NCBI RefSeq assembly: GCF_003054055.1
Contig: NZ_QBKI01000005.1
Span: 186,001-250,000, forward strand
Direction: 5' to 3'
Length of the DNA stretch: 64,000 nt
Origin: Pontibacter mucosus
Lineage (GTDB): Bacteria > Bacteroidota > Bacteroidia > Cytophagales > Hymenobacteraceae
Below, piece after piece: positions 18,073 through 27,820 of this stretch. Made by a program: the position numbers and the translations under genes. How positions within the stretch are numbered: position 1 is the first letter of the stretch; each line of letters starts with the position of its first letter. Below the pieces are notes generated by a model. That model had not been told where the DNA came from. It searched no databases and was given only the letters and a program-made list of their open reading frames with translations.

Positions 18073-21000
18073 TTAAAAACTCAGGTTCACACCAAACGTC
18101 ACAACACGGTTAACCGGCTCGGAGCCGTTGTTAAAGCCAGGGCGGCTGTTCACTCCCCCGATCTCACCGGCGGTAAAGCCCTCCGGATTATAGCCATGGA
18201 AGCCCTTCTTGGTCAGCATCAGCAGGTTGCTCACCGAAGTATAAAGGCGGAGGTTATCCATGCGCAGCTTATCCGTGATAGAGCTAGGCAGCGTGTAGCC
18301 CAGGTTCAGGTTGCGGATAGTCAGGAAGGAGGCATCCTCGATGTACACGTCAGCAGAAGTCTGGTAGGTGAGCATGCTAAGCGCACTGGCGGGCATTTTA
18401 CCGTCTCCCGGCTCCGCTTCCGACCACCACTGGGTTTCCACCAGCGAGCGGCGCATGGCCCCAGCCAGGGCTCCCTGGTAGTACTCGTTCTCGAAGTTGT
18501 ACATCTTGGCACCCAGCGAGGCCTGCATGGCAATGCTCAGGTCAAAGTTTTTCCAGGCGAAGTTGTTTACCATACCCAGGATCATCTTGGGCTGGAAGTT
18601 GCCAAGTATAACCCTGTCCTCCGGCGTGATTTCTCCGTCCCCGTCCACATCCGCAAACTTCGTGTTTCCAGGCTTGGAACCGGCCCTGATGGGTGAGTTA
18701 GCCACATCTTCTGCATTCTGCAGCACCCCAATGGCCCGGTAGCCATAGTAGGAGAACATAGGCTCGCCAACTTTGAGGATCCAGCTCATGCCATAGGTAT
18801 CGGTGAAGATTCTTTCCTCCACGCCGCCCAGGCTCACCACCTCGTTTTTGTTGCGGGCCAGGTTAAAGTCAGTCTCCCAGGTAAAGGCGCCTACCAGGTT
18901 CTTGGTGCTGAGCTCCACTTCAAAACCATGGTTTTTGATCTCGCCGATGTTGGAGATCGCATCGTTGAAGCCGGTGATGCCCGGGATGCCTACAAAGTAT
19001 AAAAGGTCGGTAGTGCGCTTGTCATAGTAGTCTACTACTACGTTGAGGCGGTTGTCGAACAGACCCAGTTCCACGCCCACGTCATAGCTGTTGGTTCTCT
19101 CCCACTTGAGCTCCGGGTTGCCGAAAGACACCTGCGCCTGCCCTTTGGCCAGCTGGTTGTTCGGTGAGTAATTCACGCTGCCCACGCGGCCCAGGTAGTC
19201 AAAGTCGCCGATGTTGAAGTTACCGGTGGCGCCGTAGCTGGCACGCAGTTTCAGGTTACTGATGGTCGGAATGGCATCCATGAAGTTCTCCTCCGAAACT
19301 CTCCAGGCAACCGAAGCCGATGGGAAGTAACCCCACTTGTTGTTCGGTCCGAAGCGCGAGCTACCATCTGTTCGGATAGAGCCGGAGAACAGGTACTTGT
19401 CTTTAAAGCCATACTGCAGGCGGGTGAAGTAGGACACCAGGCCCCACTGTGATTTGGAGGTGCTGGTGGCACCGGCGTTCACGATGGCGTTGTTCAGTGT
19501 CTCGATGATGTCGTTGTTATAGCTGCCCGCTACCGCCCCGATGGTGGCAAAGCGGTTCGTATACTTCTGGTAGGAAGCACCTGCTATACCACTCAAAGAA
19601 TGGATATCCCGGAAGGTCTTGTCGTAGCTAAGCACGTTCTCATTCACCAGGTTGATGTTCCGCGCATCGGCGGAGGAGCCCGAGGAAACACCGGCGTTCG
19701 AGGCATAGGAAGCCTGGAAAGTCTCGGCAGTGTTGTAAGAGATGTTGGTACCCACGGATGACTTGAAGTTCAGCCCCTCCAGCAGCTTTAAGCCCACATA
19801 GGCCTCGCCAATATTATTCATCGTCGTGGAGTAATAAGAAGAGCCGTTCAGGATGGCCAGCGGGTTCACACCGCCCGTTACCACCACGCCCCAGTAATCA
19901 CGCGCTTTCGGATAGGTGCCATCCGGGTTTTGCTTGGCCACAAAAGGCGGGTATTTTACCAGCGGGTTGATATCCAGCGGCGAGTAGCGGCGGTTGGAGA
20001 AGCTTGGGTTGATGTTAAAGCCCACATTCACGGCCGAATTCACTTTCACATCCACGTTGGCCCGCACCGAGTAGTTTTTGTACCAGGTGTTGAGCAAAGT
20101 GCCCTGCTCGTTTTTGTAACCACCCGACACGTAATACTTCACGTTATTCGTGCCGCCGCTCACCGAGAGGTTATAGTTCTGCATCGGGGCGGTGCGCAGC
20201 ACTTCGTCCTGCCAGTTGATGTTGTTTTCTTTGATGGCCGGGTGCACCTGGTACTGTGCCGGACGGCGGTCATCGCCCCAAACCGGGATAGAAGGGTCTC
20301 CACCGGCCCACACGAACTCGCGGTTCTGGTAACGCACCACGTAGTCATAGTATTCCTGGCCTGAGATCCAATCGTCATGGCCCATGGCCTTGGAGAAGCC
20401 GCTATAGGCATTGAAGTTGAGCTTCGGCTTGCCTGATCTTCCTTTTTTGGTGGTCACGATAATCACACCGCCCGCACCCCTGGAGCCATAGATGGCCGCT
20501 GAAGAAGCATCCTTCAACACCTCAATCGACTCCACGTCGTTCATGTTGATGCTCTCCAGGTTACCACCCGGAAAACCGTCAATCACCACCAGCGGATCGT
20601 TACCGGCACTGATAGACCCGGCCCCGCGCACGCGGATAATCGGCGCTGCGCCCGGAATGCTTCGGTTCTGGGTAATGTTCACACCGGCCAATCGGCCAGC
20701 CAGCGCCGCCTCAGGCCGCCCTGCCGGAATCTGGTCCAGTTTGGTGTTCTCGACCTTGGTAACGGCTGCCGTAACGGAGCTCTTCTTCACCGTGCCATAG
20801 CCAATCACCACCACTTCCTCCAGCGCTTTGGCGTCATCGGCCAGCGTTACGTTGATGATTCCAGGACCATTGACCGGCACCTCCTGGGTAACCATGCCTA
20901 TAAAGGAGAATACCAAGGTGCCAGGCTTATCCGGAACGCTCAACGTATAGTTACCCCCGGCGTCGGTGGAAGTGCCCAGGGAAGTTCCTTTCAGCACCAC

Positions 21001-21183
21001 GGTTACTCCCGGCAGGGCTTCCCCATTCTTGGTAACAACCTTTCCGGACATGACCCATTCCGGAAGTATAACCTCTGGGCTCAGGATGGTTTCTGTGTCC
21101 CGGCTGTGCGCAGCAGAGGCAGAGAAACAGAGGAATAAGATGGCAAATCCCCTTCGCCACCGCTGGGTAAACGTTTTTCTCAT
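18073..21183 (-). CDS. SusC/RagA-family TonB-dependent transporter (locus 2)
   Basis: A 1036-residue SusC. The signal peptide ends near SAAHS (about 27), followed by the carboxypeptidase-regulatory-like domain (GEALPGVTVVLKGTSLGTST at about 54). The plug has EEVVVIGYGTVKKSSVT and DVESIEVLKDASSAAIYGSRG (about 218-238). The barrel ends in TFGVNLSF, with the terminal Phe needed for outer-membrane insertion. The next gene upstream ends 540 bases away, so this locus should have its own promoter. The propeller protein following SusD is the only other member of the unit. Confidence 0.95.
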   Translation of the reverse strand: MRKTFTQRWRRGFAILFLCFSASAAHSRDTETILSPEVILPEWVMSGKVVTKNGEALPGVTVVLKGTSLGTSTDAGGNYTLSVPDKPGTLVFSFIGMVTQEVPVNGPGIINVTLADDAKALEEVVVIGYGTVKKSSVTAAVTKVENTKLDQIPAGRPEAALAGRLAGVNITQNRSIPGAAPIIRVRGAGSISAGNDPLVVIDGFPGGNLESINMNDVESIEVLKDASSAAIYGSRGAGGVIIVTTKKGRSGKPKLNFNAYSGFSKAMGHDDWISGQEYYDYVVRYQNREFVWAGGDPSIPVWGDDRRPAQYQVHPAIKENNINWQDEVLRTAPMQNYNLSVSGGTNNVKYYVSGGYKNEQGTLLNTWYKNYSVRANVDVKVNSAVNVGFNINPSFSNRRYSPLDINPLVKYPPFVAKQNPDGTYPKARDYWGVVVTGGVNPLAILNGSSYYSTTMNNIGEAYVGLKLLEGLNFKSSVGTNISYNTAETFQASYASNAGVSSGSSADARNINLVNENVLSYDKTFRDIHSLSGIAGASYQKYTNRFATIGAVAGSYNNDIIETLNNAIVNAGATSTSKSQWGLVSYFTRLQYGFKDKYLFSGSIRTDGSSRFGPNNKWGYFPSASVAWRVSEENFMDAIPTISNLKLRASYGATGNFNIGDFDYLGRVGSVNYSPNNQLAKGQAQVSFGNPELKWERTNSYDVGVELGLFDNRLNVVVDYYDKRTTDLLYFVGIPGITGFNDAISNIGEIKNHGFEVELSTKNLVGAFTWETDFNLARNKNEVVSLGGVEERIFTDTYGMSWILKVGEPMFSYYGYRAIGVLQNAEDVANSPIRAGSKPGNTKFADVDGDGEITPEDRVILGNFQPKMILGMVNNFAWKNFDLSIAMQASLGAKMYNFENEYYQGALAGAMRRSLVETQWWSEAEPGDGKMPASALSMLTYQTSADVYIEDASFLTIRNLNLGYTLPSSITDKLRMDNLRLYTSVSNLLMLTKKGFHGYNPEGFTAGEIGGVNSRPGFNNGSEPVNRVVTFGVNLSF

Positions 21184-21725
21184 ATTCAGGCTATTATTAA
21201 GAGTTGATGTTTATCAGGAAAAAACAATTAATCCATAATGCCTCAAGAATAGAAAACGACTACAGCAGTCTTGCCTAACCACAATTTTCCTTGTTTCTCC
21301 TATCTTGGTATTTACCCAGGCTTATACCTGTCAGCAGCCATCTTTGGAGCATAAATGCAGGGCTGCCTCTGTATCATGTAAGAAAGGGCTAAAGCCCCCA
21401 AACAGACTTCGTACACATCTGATTAACGCGTTTTACGCAAAGGATCAGCCAGCATAAACACCGCGTCTATCCCGCTCTTCCTCCCCGATCCCATTGAAAA
21501 TTATATCAGCCACCAAGTATAACCACGGCCCTGAAGTATATTATCAGGTTCCGTTAATAATACAAGGAGTGCCTTTACCGCCGGATGTGGTTAATCTAAT
21601 TTTTATTCAACTTTAAGCTAATATACAAAATATATTTTTAATTGTATTTTATTTGCAAATTATTTAATAAATAGGGTTTGTATTTCTTAAATTCATGATT
21701 AAAGAAAGCTGACTAAGTAAAAAAA
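21184..21725. other. promoter gap upstream of SusC locus 2
   Basis: About 540 bases without a gene. The half nearest the SGNH gene (about 21590-21700) is strongly AT-rich. It should hold the promoter of SusC locus 2 and the 3' end of the long operon. I found no convincing -7 box. Confidence 0.5.
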
Positions 21726-22454
21726 TTATGGCTGTTCTCTATTGATCATGCTGCTCAGGAGCGCAGGATAAGTATCGCCTTGCGCTGTGCCGGCGCCTGC
21801 CATGTAGCTACCGTAGGTCATACTGTCTCCAAAGCAGACGATCTTCTTTTTACCTTTCAAAAGCTTTTTCTCCTCCAGATAAGTATAGATGGTTTTTGCC
21901 ATTAGCTCATACCCTTCTTTCGTGGGATGAATCCCGTCGGGCTTGCCCAGATTTTTCTCGTTGATAAGCAGTGATTGCGCTTCCCGGTTTGGCGATCCGG
22001 TTGCTTTGAAAAGGGTATTCAGATCGATGAAGTGCAGGTTGTTTTCTTCGGCAAGTGCTCTGACGATCGCCCCAGCCTTCTCTACCTTAACATTCAGGTC
22101 TTCGGCGTAGAGCCGGCGGTCGTGCCGCCCGAGCACATACCCGGTATCGACCGGTGGCGGGGCCAGCAGCACGAGTTCAGCCCCCCGGGCCTTTATTTTC
22201 CGGATAAGGGTCAGGTAATTCTCCTTGTACTCCCTGTAGTCAACCAACTTGTGTGAGTTGACCATGTCGTTGGTGCCAACCATCATAATGACTAAATCCG
22301 GCTGTTCGGCCAGCACATCCTGCTCTACCCGCTGTAGCAGATCCCGGGTGTTATGCCCTGGCACCCCTTTGTTAAGTATGATGCACTGCGCAGAGGCAGT
22401 ACCCGACAGGATGGCGAAAAAGAGTAACAGGACGATATACTTTAGCTGACTCAT
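21726..22454 (-). CDS. SGNH/GDSL hydrolase with circularly permuted motif order, exported
   Basis: A 242-residue protein with a signal peptide (about 1-22). All SGNH blocks are present but in rotated order. Block II (NKGVPGHN, 28-35) comes right after the leader, then block III (GTND, 60-63) and block V (DGIHP, Asp173 and His176). Block I with the nucleophile (FGDSMTYG, Ser211) comes only near the C-terminus, followed by GDTYPALLSSMINREQP and the stop. Joining the C-terminal end to the mature N-terminus restores the canonical sequence. It is the last gene of the long operon, 150 bases after the Gfo/Idh gene, and probably removes acyl groups from sugars in the periplasm. A truncated second domain is the main alternative. 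Confidence 0.82.
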   Translation of the reverse strand: MSQLKYIVLLLFFAILSGTASAQCIILNKGVPGHNTRDLLQRVEQDVLAEQPDLVIMMVGTNDMVNSHKLVDYREYKENYLTLIRKIKARGAELVLLAPPPVDTGYVLGRHDRRLYAEDLNVKVEKAGAIVRALAEENNLHFIDLNTLFKATGSPNREAQSLLINEKNLGKPDGIHPTKEGYELMAKTIYTYLEEKKLLKGKKKIVCFGDSMTYGSYMAGAGTAQGDTYPALLSSMINREQP

Positions 22455-22604
22455 ACTGTGAGCTTTAAAACCGATTTAAAAATTCTGGCTATACTTGTTG
22501 TTCTGCCTCCCCTGCCCACTGCATTGAAGACATGAAAGCTTGCTTACTCATCATGGTAGGCGCTGTTCCATCGGGGATGTAGCACATCTGTAAGTTTATA
22601 CTTG

Positions 22605-23639
22605 TTAAGACTTGCTGGCCCCGGCCTTTTTAAACATTTCCTCCAGCGTCACCGGAGACCCTCCCCGCTTCTTGCTTTCATCCGCCGCATCCATAAACGC
22701 CAGGATCTCGAGTGTCTCGGCAGAACTTACCGGCGGCTTTCCGGTATCAAAAAATTTTGCTATTTCTACCAGCATGGGATTATAACCAGTAAAAGGGCCC
22801 AGCGATACAATACCTTTCTCGGCAAAGCAATTACCCCCAAAGTCTGTCTTACCTGTCCGTATCCCCCTGAAGGTGCCTACGCGGTTATCCTCCCAAGTGC
22901 CGACGACCACGTCAGCCCCTTCCGTATAGTAACGGGTTACACTTTTGCATCCTTTGCCCATCACCGAGAACAGGGTTTCCACGCCATGGATACCATACCA
23001 GTATAGATCCGGGTGCGTACGCTCCAGGGTGGCCGGGCTGTAGGTGTCGGCGCCGTATACTTTTCCATACTTGCCCTGCATCACCTCCTGCACATTGCCC
23101 ATAAAACGCAGTGAGGAAGAGGAAAACACAGGTACATTGGCTTTCTCGGCAGCTTCAAAAATAGCGATGGCGTCGCTCAGGGAGGCTGTCATGGGCTTAT
23201 CGATAAAGAGCGTTTTTTTCGCCTTGATGACTTGCAGGGCCTGCTCCAGGTGCAGCCGCCCATCGTTTGTCTCCAGCAGCACCACATCCACGTCCGACAG
23301 CAGGCGCTTGATAGAGTTTACTATCTTGACCCCATACTTCTGTATTTCCTCCGTGTACCCCGGAATCCGTGCCACACTTTCCTCAATGTCTTTGCTGCCG
23401 TGCGGGTAAGCTGCCATAACCTTGTAGCCGCCGTACTCCGGCCCAGCATCGGACGCATTAAACGTTTTAGTAAAGGCGATGCTATGCGATGTGTCCAGTC
23501 CGATTATGCCTATTCTTTTACCTTTCTGGGGTTTGGGATCCTGAGCCAAAGCAGCTAATGGCGACAGGCTCAGGCCTAGGCCCAGACTGGCCAAGGTAGC
23601 AGACTTCAGGAACAAACGGCGGTTGGTGTATGCTATCAC
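22605..23639 (-). CDS. Gfo/Idh/MocA-family NAD(P) oxidoreductase, Tat exported
   Basis: A 344-residue oxidoreductase. NRRLFLK (residues 6-12) is a twin-arginine motif followed by a hydrophobic stretch ending in ALA-Q, so it is exported folded with its cofactor. The Rossmann domain (about 40-165) begins KRIGIIGLDTSHS; the family's second landmark, IDKPMTASLSDA, follows at about 150. A C-terminal alpha/beta domain binds substrate. Exported members of this family use tightly bound NAD to oxidise and re-reduce sugars, including 3-keto intermediates. It lies 76 bases downstream of a propeller gene in a run of sugar-oxidation genes, which supports such a role here. Confidence 0.88.
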   Translation of the reverse strand: MIAYTNRRLFLKSATLASLGLGLSLSPLAALAQDPKPQKGKRIGIIGLDTSHSIAFTKTFNASDAGPEYGGYKVMAAYPHGSKDIEESVARIPGYTEEIQKYGVKIVNSIKRLLSDVDVVLLETNDGRLHLEQALQVIKAKKTLFIDKPMTASLSDAIAIFEAAEKANVPVFSSSSLRFMGNVQEVMQGKYGKVYGADTYSPATLERTHPDLYWYGIHGVETLFSVMGKGCKSVTRYYTEGADVVVGTWEDNRVGTFRGIRTGKTDFGGNCFAEKGIVSLGPFTGYNPMLVEIAKFFDTGKPPVSSAETLEILAFMDAADESKKRGGSPVTLEEMFKKAGASKS

Positions 23640-23715
23640 GGTATAATAAATGTTCGTTTAAACTAAATTTACAGCTACTCTACAGGGTGTTATACTTCTT
23701 ACCAAGTAGCGATAC

Positions 23716-25698
23716 TTACTCCACGGGGGCTTCCGGCTCGTACAGCCACAGGTCCATCCCTCTTTTAAAGTATAATTTCCCCTGATTGTCCATGACCGGC
23801 ATACCTACATTTTCATCCAGCTGCGTCATCTGCTTGGTGTTGGGGTCAATCTTTAAGAATTTGCCATTGACAGCGGCATATACTGCCCCCGAAGGGTGCA
23901 GTATCATGAAGGCACTACGCCAGATGTGGCTAGGTCGGGTATGAATCTCAAACAGCCTGTGCGTGGAGATGACGCTACGGTTAGGCACATCAAGTATAAA
24001 TAAGTCTCCATCGGCAAAGCCCCAGATGTTGCCATCCGGTCCCTTCATCAAACCGGTGATGGCCATCGCGCCGGGCACCGGCACTATCTCAAATGTTTTC
24101 TGCCTCCGCACAGGATCCCACCCAAAGACCTTGCTCTCGGCTTGGGTTGGTTTCCCGCCAAGCCCTCCGAAAATGGAGGTTCCTCCAACCACAATGTCTC
24201 CTGCTTCAATCAGGCTTACAATCGACTGATCCGGTATCAGGTTGGTCAGAACTTCCAGCTTGTCGGTGGCCACGTCGTACTCCACCAGGGCGCCGCCCAA
24301 TTGCCCATACCCTGGCACGGTGCCGAAAAGCACCTTGTTCAACTTCTCCAGGCCCAGCACAGCAAACGGACGATCCTGCCCCTTGATCTGCCCCAGCAGT
24401 CTGGGGTTGTTTTGCTTCATGTCCCAAGGCTTTTTGGTGTCATGGGCATACAGCCGCGCCTTGGCATAAATCCCAAAGTATATTTCAGAGCCCAGGTTGG
24501 CCAGCCCCTCTGTCTGGTCTAAGCCCGGCAGTTGCCTGTTCTCTCCGGTAGCCGGGTTATAAGTGGCATGCCCACCAGCCAGGTACCCGCCCGACCAGAT
24601 CAGCCCGTCCGGCCCAACGCCGATAGATTGAATATCAATCGGCTGCCCTGGAATGTCTACTTTCTCAGTCGTAAGCTTGCCGGTTTTGGGATTATAAGTA
24701 TGGATGTGCTTGCTGCTTGTCAGCAAGTATAACAAGCCGTTTTTGCCCCAGCGGATCGTCTTCGTTTCCCCTTCGGTACTGGCCAGTTCTTTCGACTCCG
24801 GCGCTTTGGTTGCATAGTCTATTTCGTAGAGCTTTTTGCCTGCCGTGTAGTATACTTTAGAGCCCTTTGAAACTTTGATGAGGGATTTCACATCCATAGT
24901 CGGCATGTACTCCTCAAACTTTTTTGTCTTCAGGTTATAGATGGTGGTAACCCGCTCAGTCTGTCCGGTTAGCCAACCAAACACCCTGTCGCCCCCTTTC
25001 AGGCCATGCACTAAGTTGATATGGTAAATCGCCTCCTGATCTCTGTCATGGTCGGGAAGGAGCTGTTTTTTCTCGCCCGTTTTCGGGTCCAGTTCCACCA
25101 TCGCCGAGTGCGAGGCAATGCCTGCGTATACTTTGCCTGTTGCTTGGTGGTAGGTCACGCTCCGCACATAGTTCTCCTCCTCCACCAAGGGGCCGCGGCC
25201 CACATCGCTGAAGCCGTCTTGGGGGTGGTAGCGGAATACCCGGCAACCCGGGTAGGTACCACCGAAAATTTCCCCATCCTTGCCTGCTGCCAGGTCCCAG
25301 ATCACTTTTTCGCCGGGTAATACCGTGCCCAGGCTCGTGACCGCGTCAGTGCCTGGCACATGCTTGAACAGCACGCCGTTAGCAGCCGCGATGTACACGG
25401 TGCCGTCCGTTGATACCTCTACATCCCAGGAGCCATCCGTGTCAGCAAGCGGGGCGTCCACCACTAGCTTGAGCGGGTCCAGGCTGTAACCGATAAAATG
25501 GGCCGGGCGGCCTCTCACCACGGTATAGACATAGCTCTTTCCGGCCGCATCATCGGCAAAAACGCTCCCTTGGATAAGCGAGGCGTACACTTGCGGCCCA
25601 AGATTTGTGAACTTACCGGAGGGGATCTGCGCCCAGCCGGGGGAAAGGCAAGCCATCCCCAGCCAGAGCAGCACAGCAAAGGATAACGTACGCATCAT
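23716..25698 (-). CDS. secreted beta-propeller protein, paralogue 2
   Basis: A 660-residue exported protein of the same family as those at 14345 and 44202. The signal peptide is residues 1-23 (ends in SPGWA-Q). The conserved start KFTNLGPQVYASLIQGSVF comes immediately after, then GTYPGCRVFRYHP (147-159), IDIQSIGVGPDGLIWSGGY, GGTSIFGGLG and IVPVPGAMAIT. Internal repeats suggest two propellers. Its ATG overlaps the stop of the upstream DapA-family gene in an ATGA arrangement, so translation is coupled. Being coupled to a cytoplasmic lyase gene while itself exported suggests that both serve one substrate. No active site is evident; a lactonase-like or binding role is conceivable but unproven. 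Confidence 0.78.
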   Translation of the reverse strand: MMRTLSFAVLLWLGMACLSPGWAQIPSGKFTNLGPQVYASLIQGSVFADDAAGKSYVYTVVRGRPAHFIGYSLDPLKLVVDAPLADTDGSWDVEVSTDGTVYIAAANGVLFKHVPGTDAVTSLGTVLPGEKVIWDLAAGKDGEIFGGTYPGCRVFRYHPQDGFSDVGRGPLVEEENYVRSVTYHQATGKVYAGIASHSAMVELDPKTGEKKQLLPDHDRDQEAIYHINLVHGLKGGDRVFGWLTGQTERVTTIYNLKTKKFEEYMPTMDVKSLIKVSKGSKVYYTAGKKLYEIDYATKAPESKELASTEGETKTIRWGKNGLLYLLTSSKHIHTYNPKTGKLTTEKVDIPGQPIDIQSIGVGPDGLIWSGGYLAGGHATYNPATGENRQLPGLDQTEGLANLGSEIYFGIYAKARLYAHDTKKPWDMKQNNPRLLGQIKGQDRPFAVLGLEKLNKVLFGTVPGYGQLGGALVEYDVATDKLEVLTNLIPDQSIVSLIEAGDIVVGGTSIFGGLGGKPTQAESKVFGWDPVRRQKTFEIVPVPGAMAITGLMKGPDGNIWGFADGDLFILDVPNRSVISTHRLFEIHTRPSHIWRSAFMILHPSGAVYAAVNGKFLKIDPNTKQMTQLDENVGMPVMDNQGKLYFKRGMDLWLYEPEAPVE

Positions 25699-26768
25699 AC
25701 CAGGATGTTTTCCTTTTTCAGAAAGGCTTTTACAAATTCGTCATCGTGCAGGTGAGGATAAGCGGCATATACCCTCTCGATCTCCTCCATTTGGCCTTCG
25801 GAGAGTTCTTCGTTTGGATTGAGGCACCAGCGCCCCTCCAGCAATCCTTGCCTTCGCAATATTTCATGTATGCCCGGAATGCAGCCATGGAAAGCATGCG
25901 CCGGGTCGAACATGGCCGCATTCACATCGGTCACCTCGATGCCTTTGGTTAAGAGTGCATCCGCAGCTTCTGCTGTTCTATCCTTACGGTAGGCCTTGAT
26001 TTCCTCCAGCAGTTCCACTGCCTTGCGCGTCCAGACGGCCCAGTGTCCCAGCAGGCCGCCTACAAACTCTTTTTCCACCCTTTGCCCATCGATGGTAAAA
26101 CGGTAGGTCGTCATCAGGTCCGGGATGATGTTGTCGTCGTTGCCGGTATACATGGCAATTTCGTCTCTTCGGGAGGAGTGGCAAACGGCCCGCATCACAT
26201 CCAGGGTTTGGTAGCGGTTGAAAGAAGCGACCTTGATGGCCACGATGTTGTCGATCTCAGCAAATTGATACCAGAAGTCGTAGCTAAAAATGCGGCCACC
26301 CACCGACGGTTGCAGGTAAAAACCAAACACGGGCATGATGCGGGCTACTTCCCGCACACGCTCCAGTATCTGCTCTTCCGACCAACCCTGCAAACCACCC
26401 ATACTTAGCAAGCCAATGTCATAGCCATATTTTAAGGCGACTTCAGCCTCTTGGATGGCCTGTGCCGTCGGGCCGCAAATACCTGCCACTTTAATGAACG
26501 GGCGGTCGAGCTTTGCTTTCTCCACCTCTTCGGCGGCCAGCCTAAGTACGGTTTCATACAGGTTGATCTTGGGGTCACGTATCTCGAACTGTGTAGAGTG
26601 CACGCCTACTGCCACGCCACCGGCACCACTAGCCATATAATAGCGGGTCAGCTGGCGCTGCATGCGCTCATCCAGTTTCCGGTCAGCGTTAAGGGCCAGC
26701 GGGTGCGCCGGAATGACGGTGCCCTCGTGCAACAATGCTTTAAGTGTTGTGTCTAGTATCTGTGCCAT
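25695..26768 (-). CDS. DapA-family aldolase/dehydratase
   Basis: A 357-residue class I lyase of the dihydrodipicolinate synthase/N-acetylneuraminate lyase family. I start it at 26768 (MAQILDTT), where TAATG overlaps the upstream stop; a longer frame exists but enters the epimerase gene. The catalytic pair is visible: Tyr151 in PVFGFYLQP and Schiff-base Lys179 in IVAIKVASFN. It has no signal peptide, so it acts in the cytosol, cleaving or dehydrating a 2-keto sugar acid. Its length exceeds the usual 290-310 residues because of a C-terminal extension (about 290-357). The oxidising genes around it suggest a sugar acid as the inducing substrate. Confidence 0.85.
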   Translation of the reverse strand: MAQILDTTLKALLHEGTVIPAHPLALNADRKLDERMQRQLTRYYMASGAGGVAVGVHSTQFEIRDPKINLYETVLRLAAEEVEKAKLDRPFIKVAGICGPTAQAIQEAEVALKYGYDIGLLSMGGLQGWSEEQILERVREVARIMPVFGFYLQPSVGGRIFSYDFWYQFAEIDNIVAIKVASFNRYQTLDVMRAVCHSSRRDEIAMYTGNDDNIIPDLMTTYRFTIDGQRVEKEFVGGLLGHWAVWTRKAVELLEEIKAYRKDRTAEAADALLTKGIEVTDVNAAMFDPAHAFHGCIPGIHEILRRQGLLEGRWCLNPNEELSEGQMEEIERVYAAYPHLHDDEFVKAFLKKENILV

Positions 26769-27784
26769 TAGAATTTTCCTTCTCTTTCCTGAAAATGTGT
26801 GGCCTTGCCAAAAGTAGAGCCACCCTCTGTTAACCATAAGGCAGTGATATCGATGATTTCGCGGATAGTCACCCGCGGGTAGCCGAACAGTTTATGCGCC
26901 TCCGAGGCATTGCTCAGCAAGGCGGTTGGTTGCACTTCATGAACGAACTTTGGCTCTTTGTCAAATAATTGGCCGAACTGCTCGGCCACCCATTTTACCG
27001 ACAGCGTCTCAGGCCCTGTCACGTTGAGGATTTTGGCCGGGGCCTGGCAGTGCAAGAGCGAGCGCAGCGCGATCTCATTGGCGTCGCCTTGCCAGATCAC
27101 GTTCACGTTACCTGTTCTAAGGTCTATTTCCCGGCCCTCATACACGGCCCTGGCTATCTCCAGTAGCACGCCATAACGGAAGTCAACAGCATAATTGAGG
27201 CGGTAAATGAGGGTGGGTGTGTTGTTCTTTTGCGAGAAGTACTCGAAGATACGTTCTCTGCCGAGGCAGGACTGGCCGTACTCCCCTACCGGAGAAGCGG
27301 CAGATTCCTCTGACAAACCGCCTGAGGTTACTGGGACAAAGGGGTACACGTTACCAGTTGAAAAAGCCACAATGTTAGAGTCTCTATACTTTTCGGCCAC
27401 GCGGCCAGGCAGGTAAGCGTTCATGGCCCAGGTAAAGGCTTCCTTGCCGGTAGTCCCAAACTTGTTTCCCGCTAGGTACAGCACGTTCTCCACCTCCGGT
27501 AACTTCCTTAGTTCCTCTTCATGGAGTAGATCAGCTGCAATCGTTTCGATGCCATGGCTCTCCAACTCATCCCGCAGGCTCCCATCCGAAAACCTGGAAA
27601 CACCAATGATGCGTTTGTTCAAGCCTGCTTCCTCCACCGCACGCCGGGCCAGCTTGCCCATACTTGGTCCCATCTTCCCGCCAATGCCCAGAAGTATGAT
27701 ATCTCCTTTGATCTTGGCCATATCCTGCAACAGCCTGTCGGAAGGGCTCAACAACTCATACTCTAATTTCTCTAAGTCTTTCAT
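26768..27784 (-). CDS. NAD-dependent epimerase/dehydratase (atypical SDR)
   Basis: A 338-residue extended short-chain dehydrogenase-like protein. I chose the ATG at 27784; a GTG 30 bases upstream is in frame. The nucleotide motif is GIGGKMG (33-39), shifted inward by a 25-residue helical N-terminus. FSTGNVYP (about 141-148) provides Ser/Thr of the active site. The usual YxxxK reads Y169-G-Q-S-C173, so the catalytic lysine is replaced by cysteine. It overlaps the following DapA gene by one base (TAATG) and sits 36 bases after the Nramp-like gene. It probably epimerises or oxidises a sugar on the way to the lyase; loss of the lysine may mean altered chemistry. Confidence 0.8.
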   Translation of the reverse strand: MKDLEKLEYELLSPSDRLLQDMAKIKGDIILLGIGGKMGPSMGKLARRAVEEAGLNKRIIGVSRFSDGSLRDELESHGIETIAADLLHEEELRKLPEVENVLYLAGNKFGTTGKEAFTWAMNAYLPGRVAEKYRDSNIVAFSTGNVYPFVPVTSGGLSEESAASPVGEYGQSCLGRERIFEYFSQKNNTPTLIYRLNYAVDFRYGVLLEIARAVYEGREIDLRTGNVNVIWQGDANEIALRSLLHCQAPAKILNVTGPETLSVKWVAEQFGQLFDKEPKFVHEVQPTALLSNASEAHKLFGYPRVTIREIIDITALWLTEGGSTFGKATHFQEREGKF

Positions 27785-27820
27785 TCGTATCTGCTTAAGT
27801 ATACTCTGCCGCACAGGGCA

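Noticed and set aside
16655..18076. Long plus-strand open frame (473 codons) opposite SusD locus 2
   Set aside because: It is the mirror of a clear SusD gene, with no signal peptide or recognisable domain and with composition expected from antisense codons.
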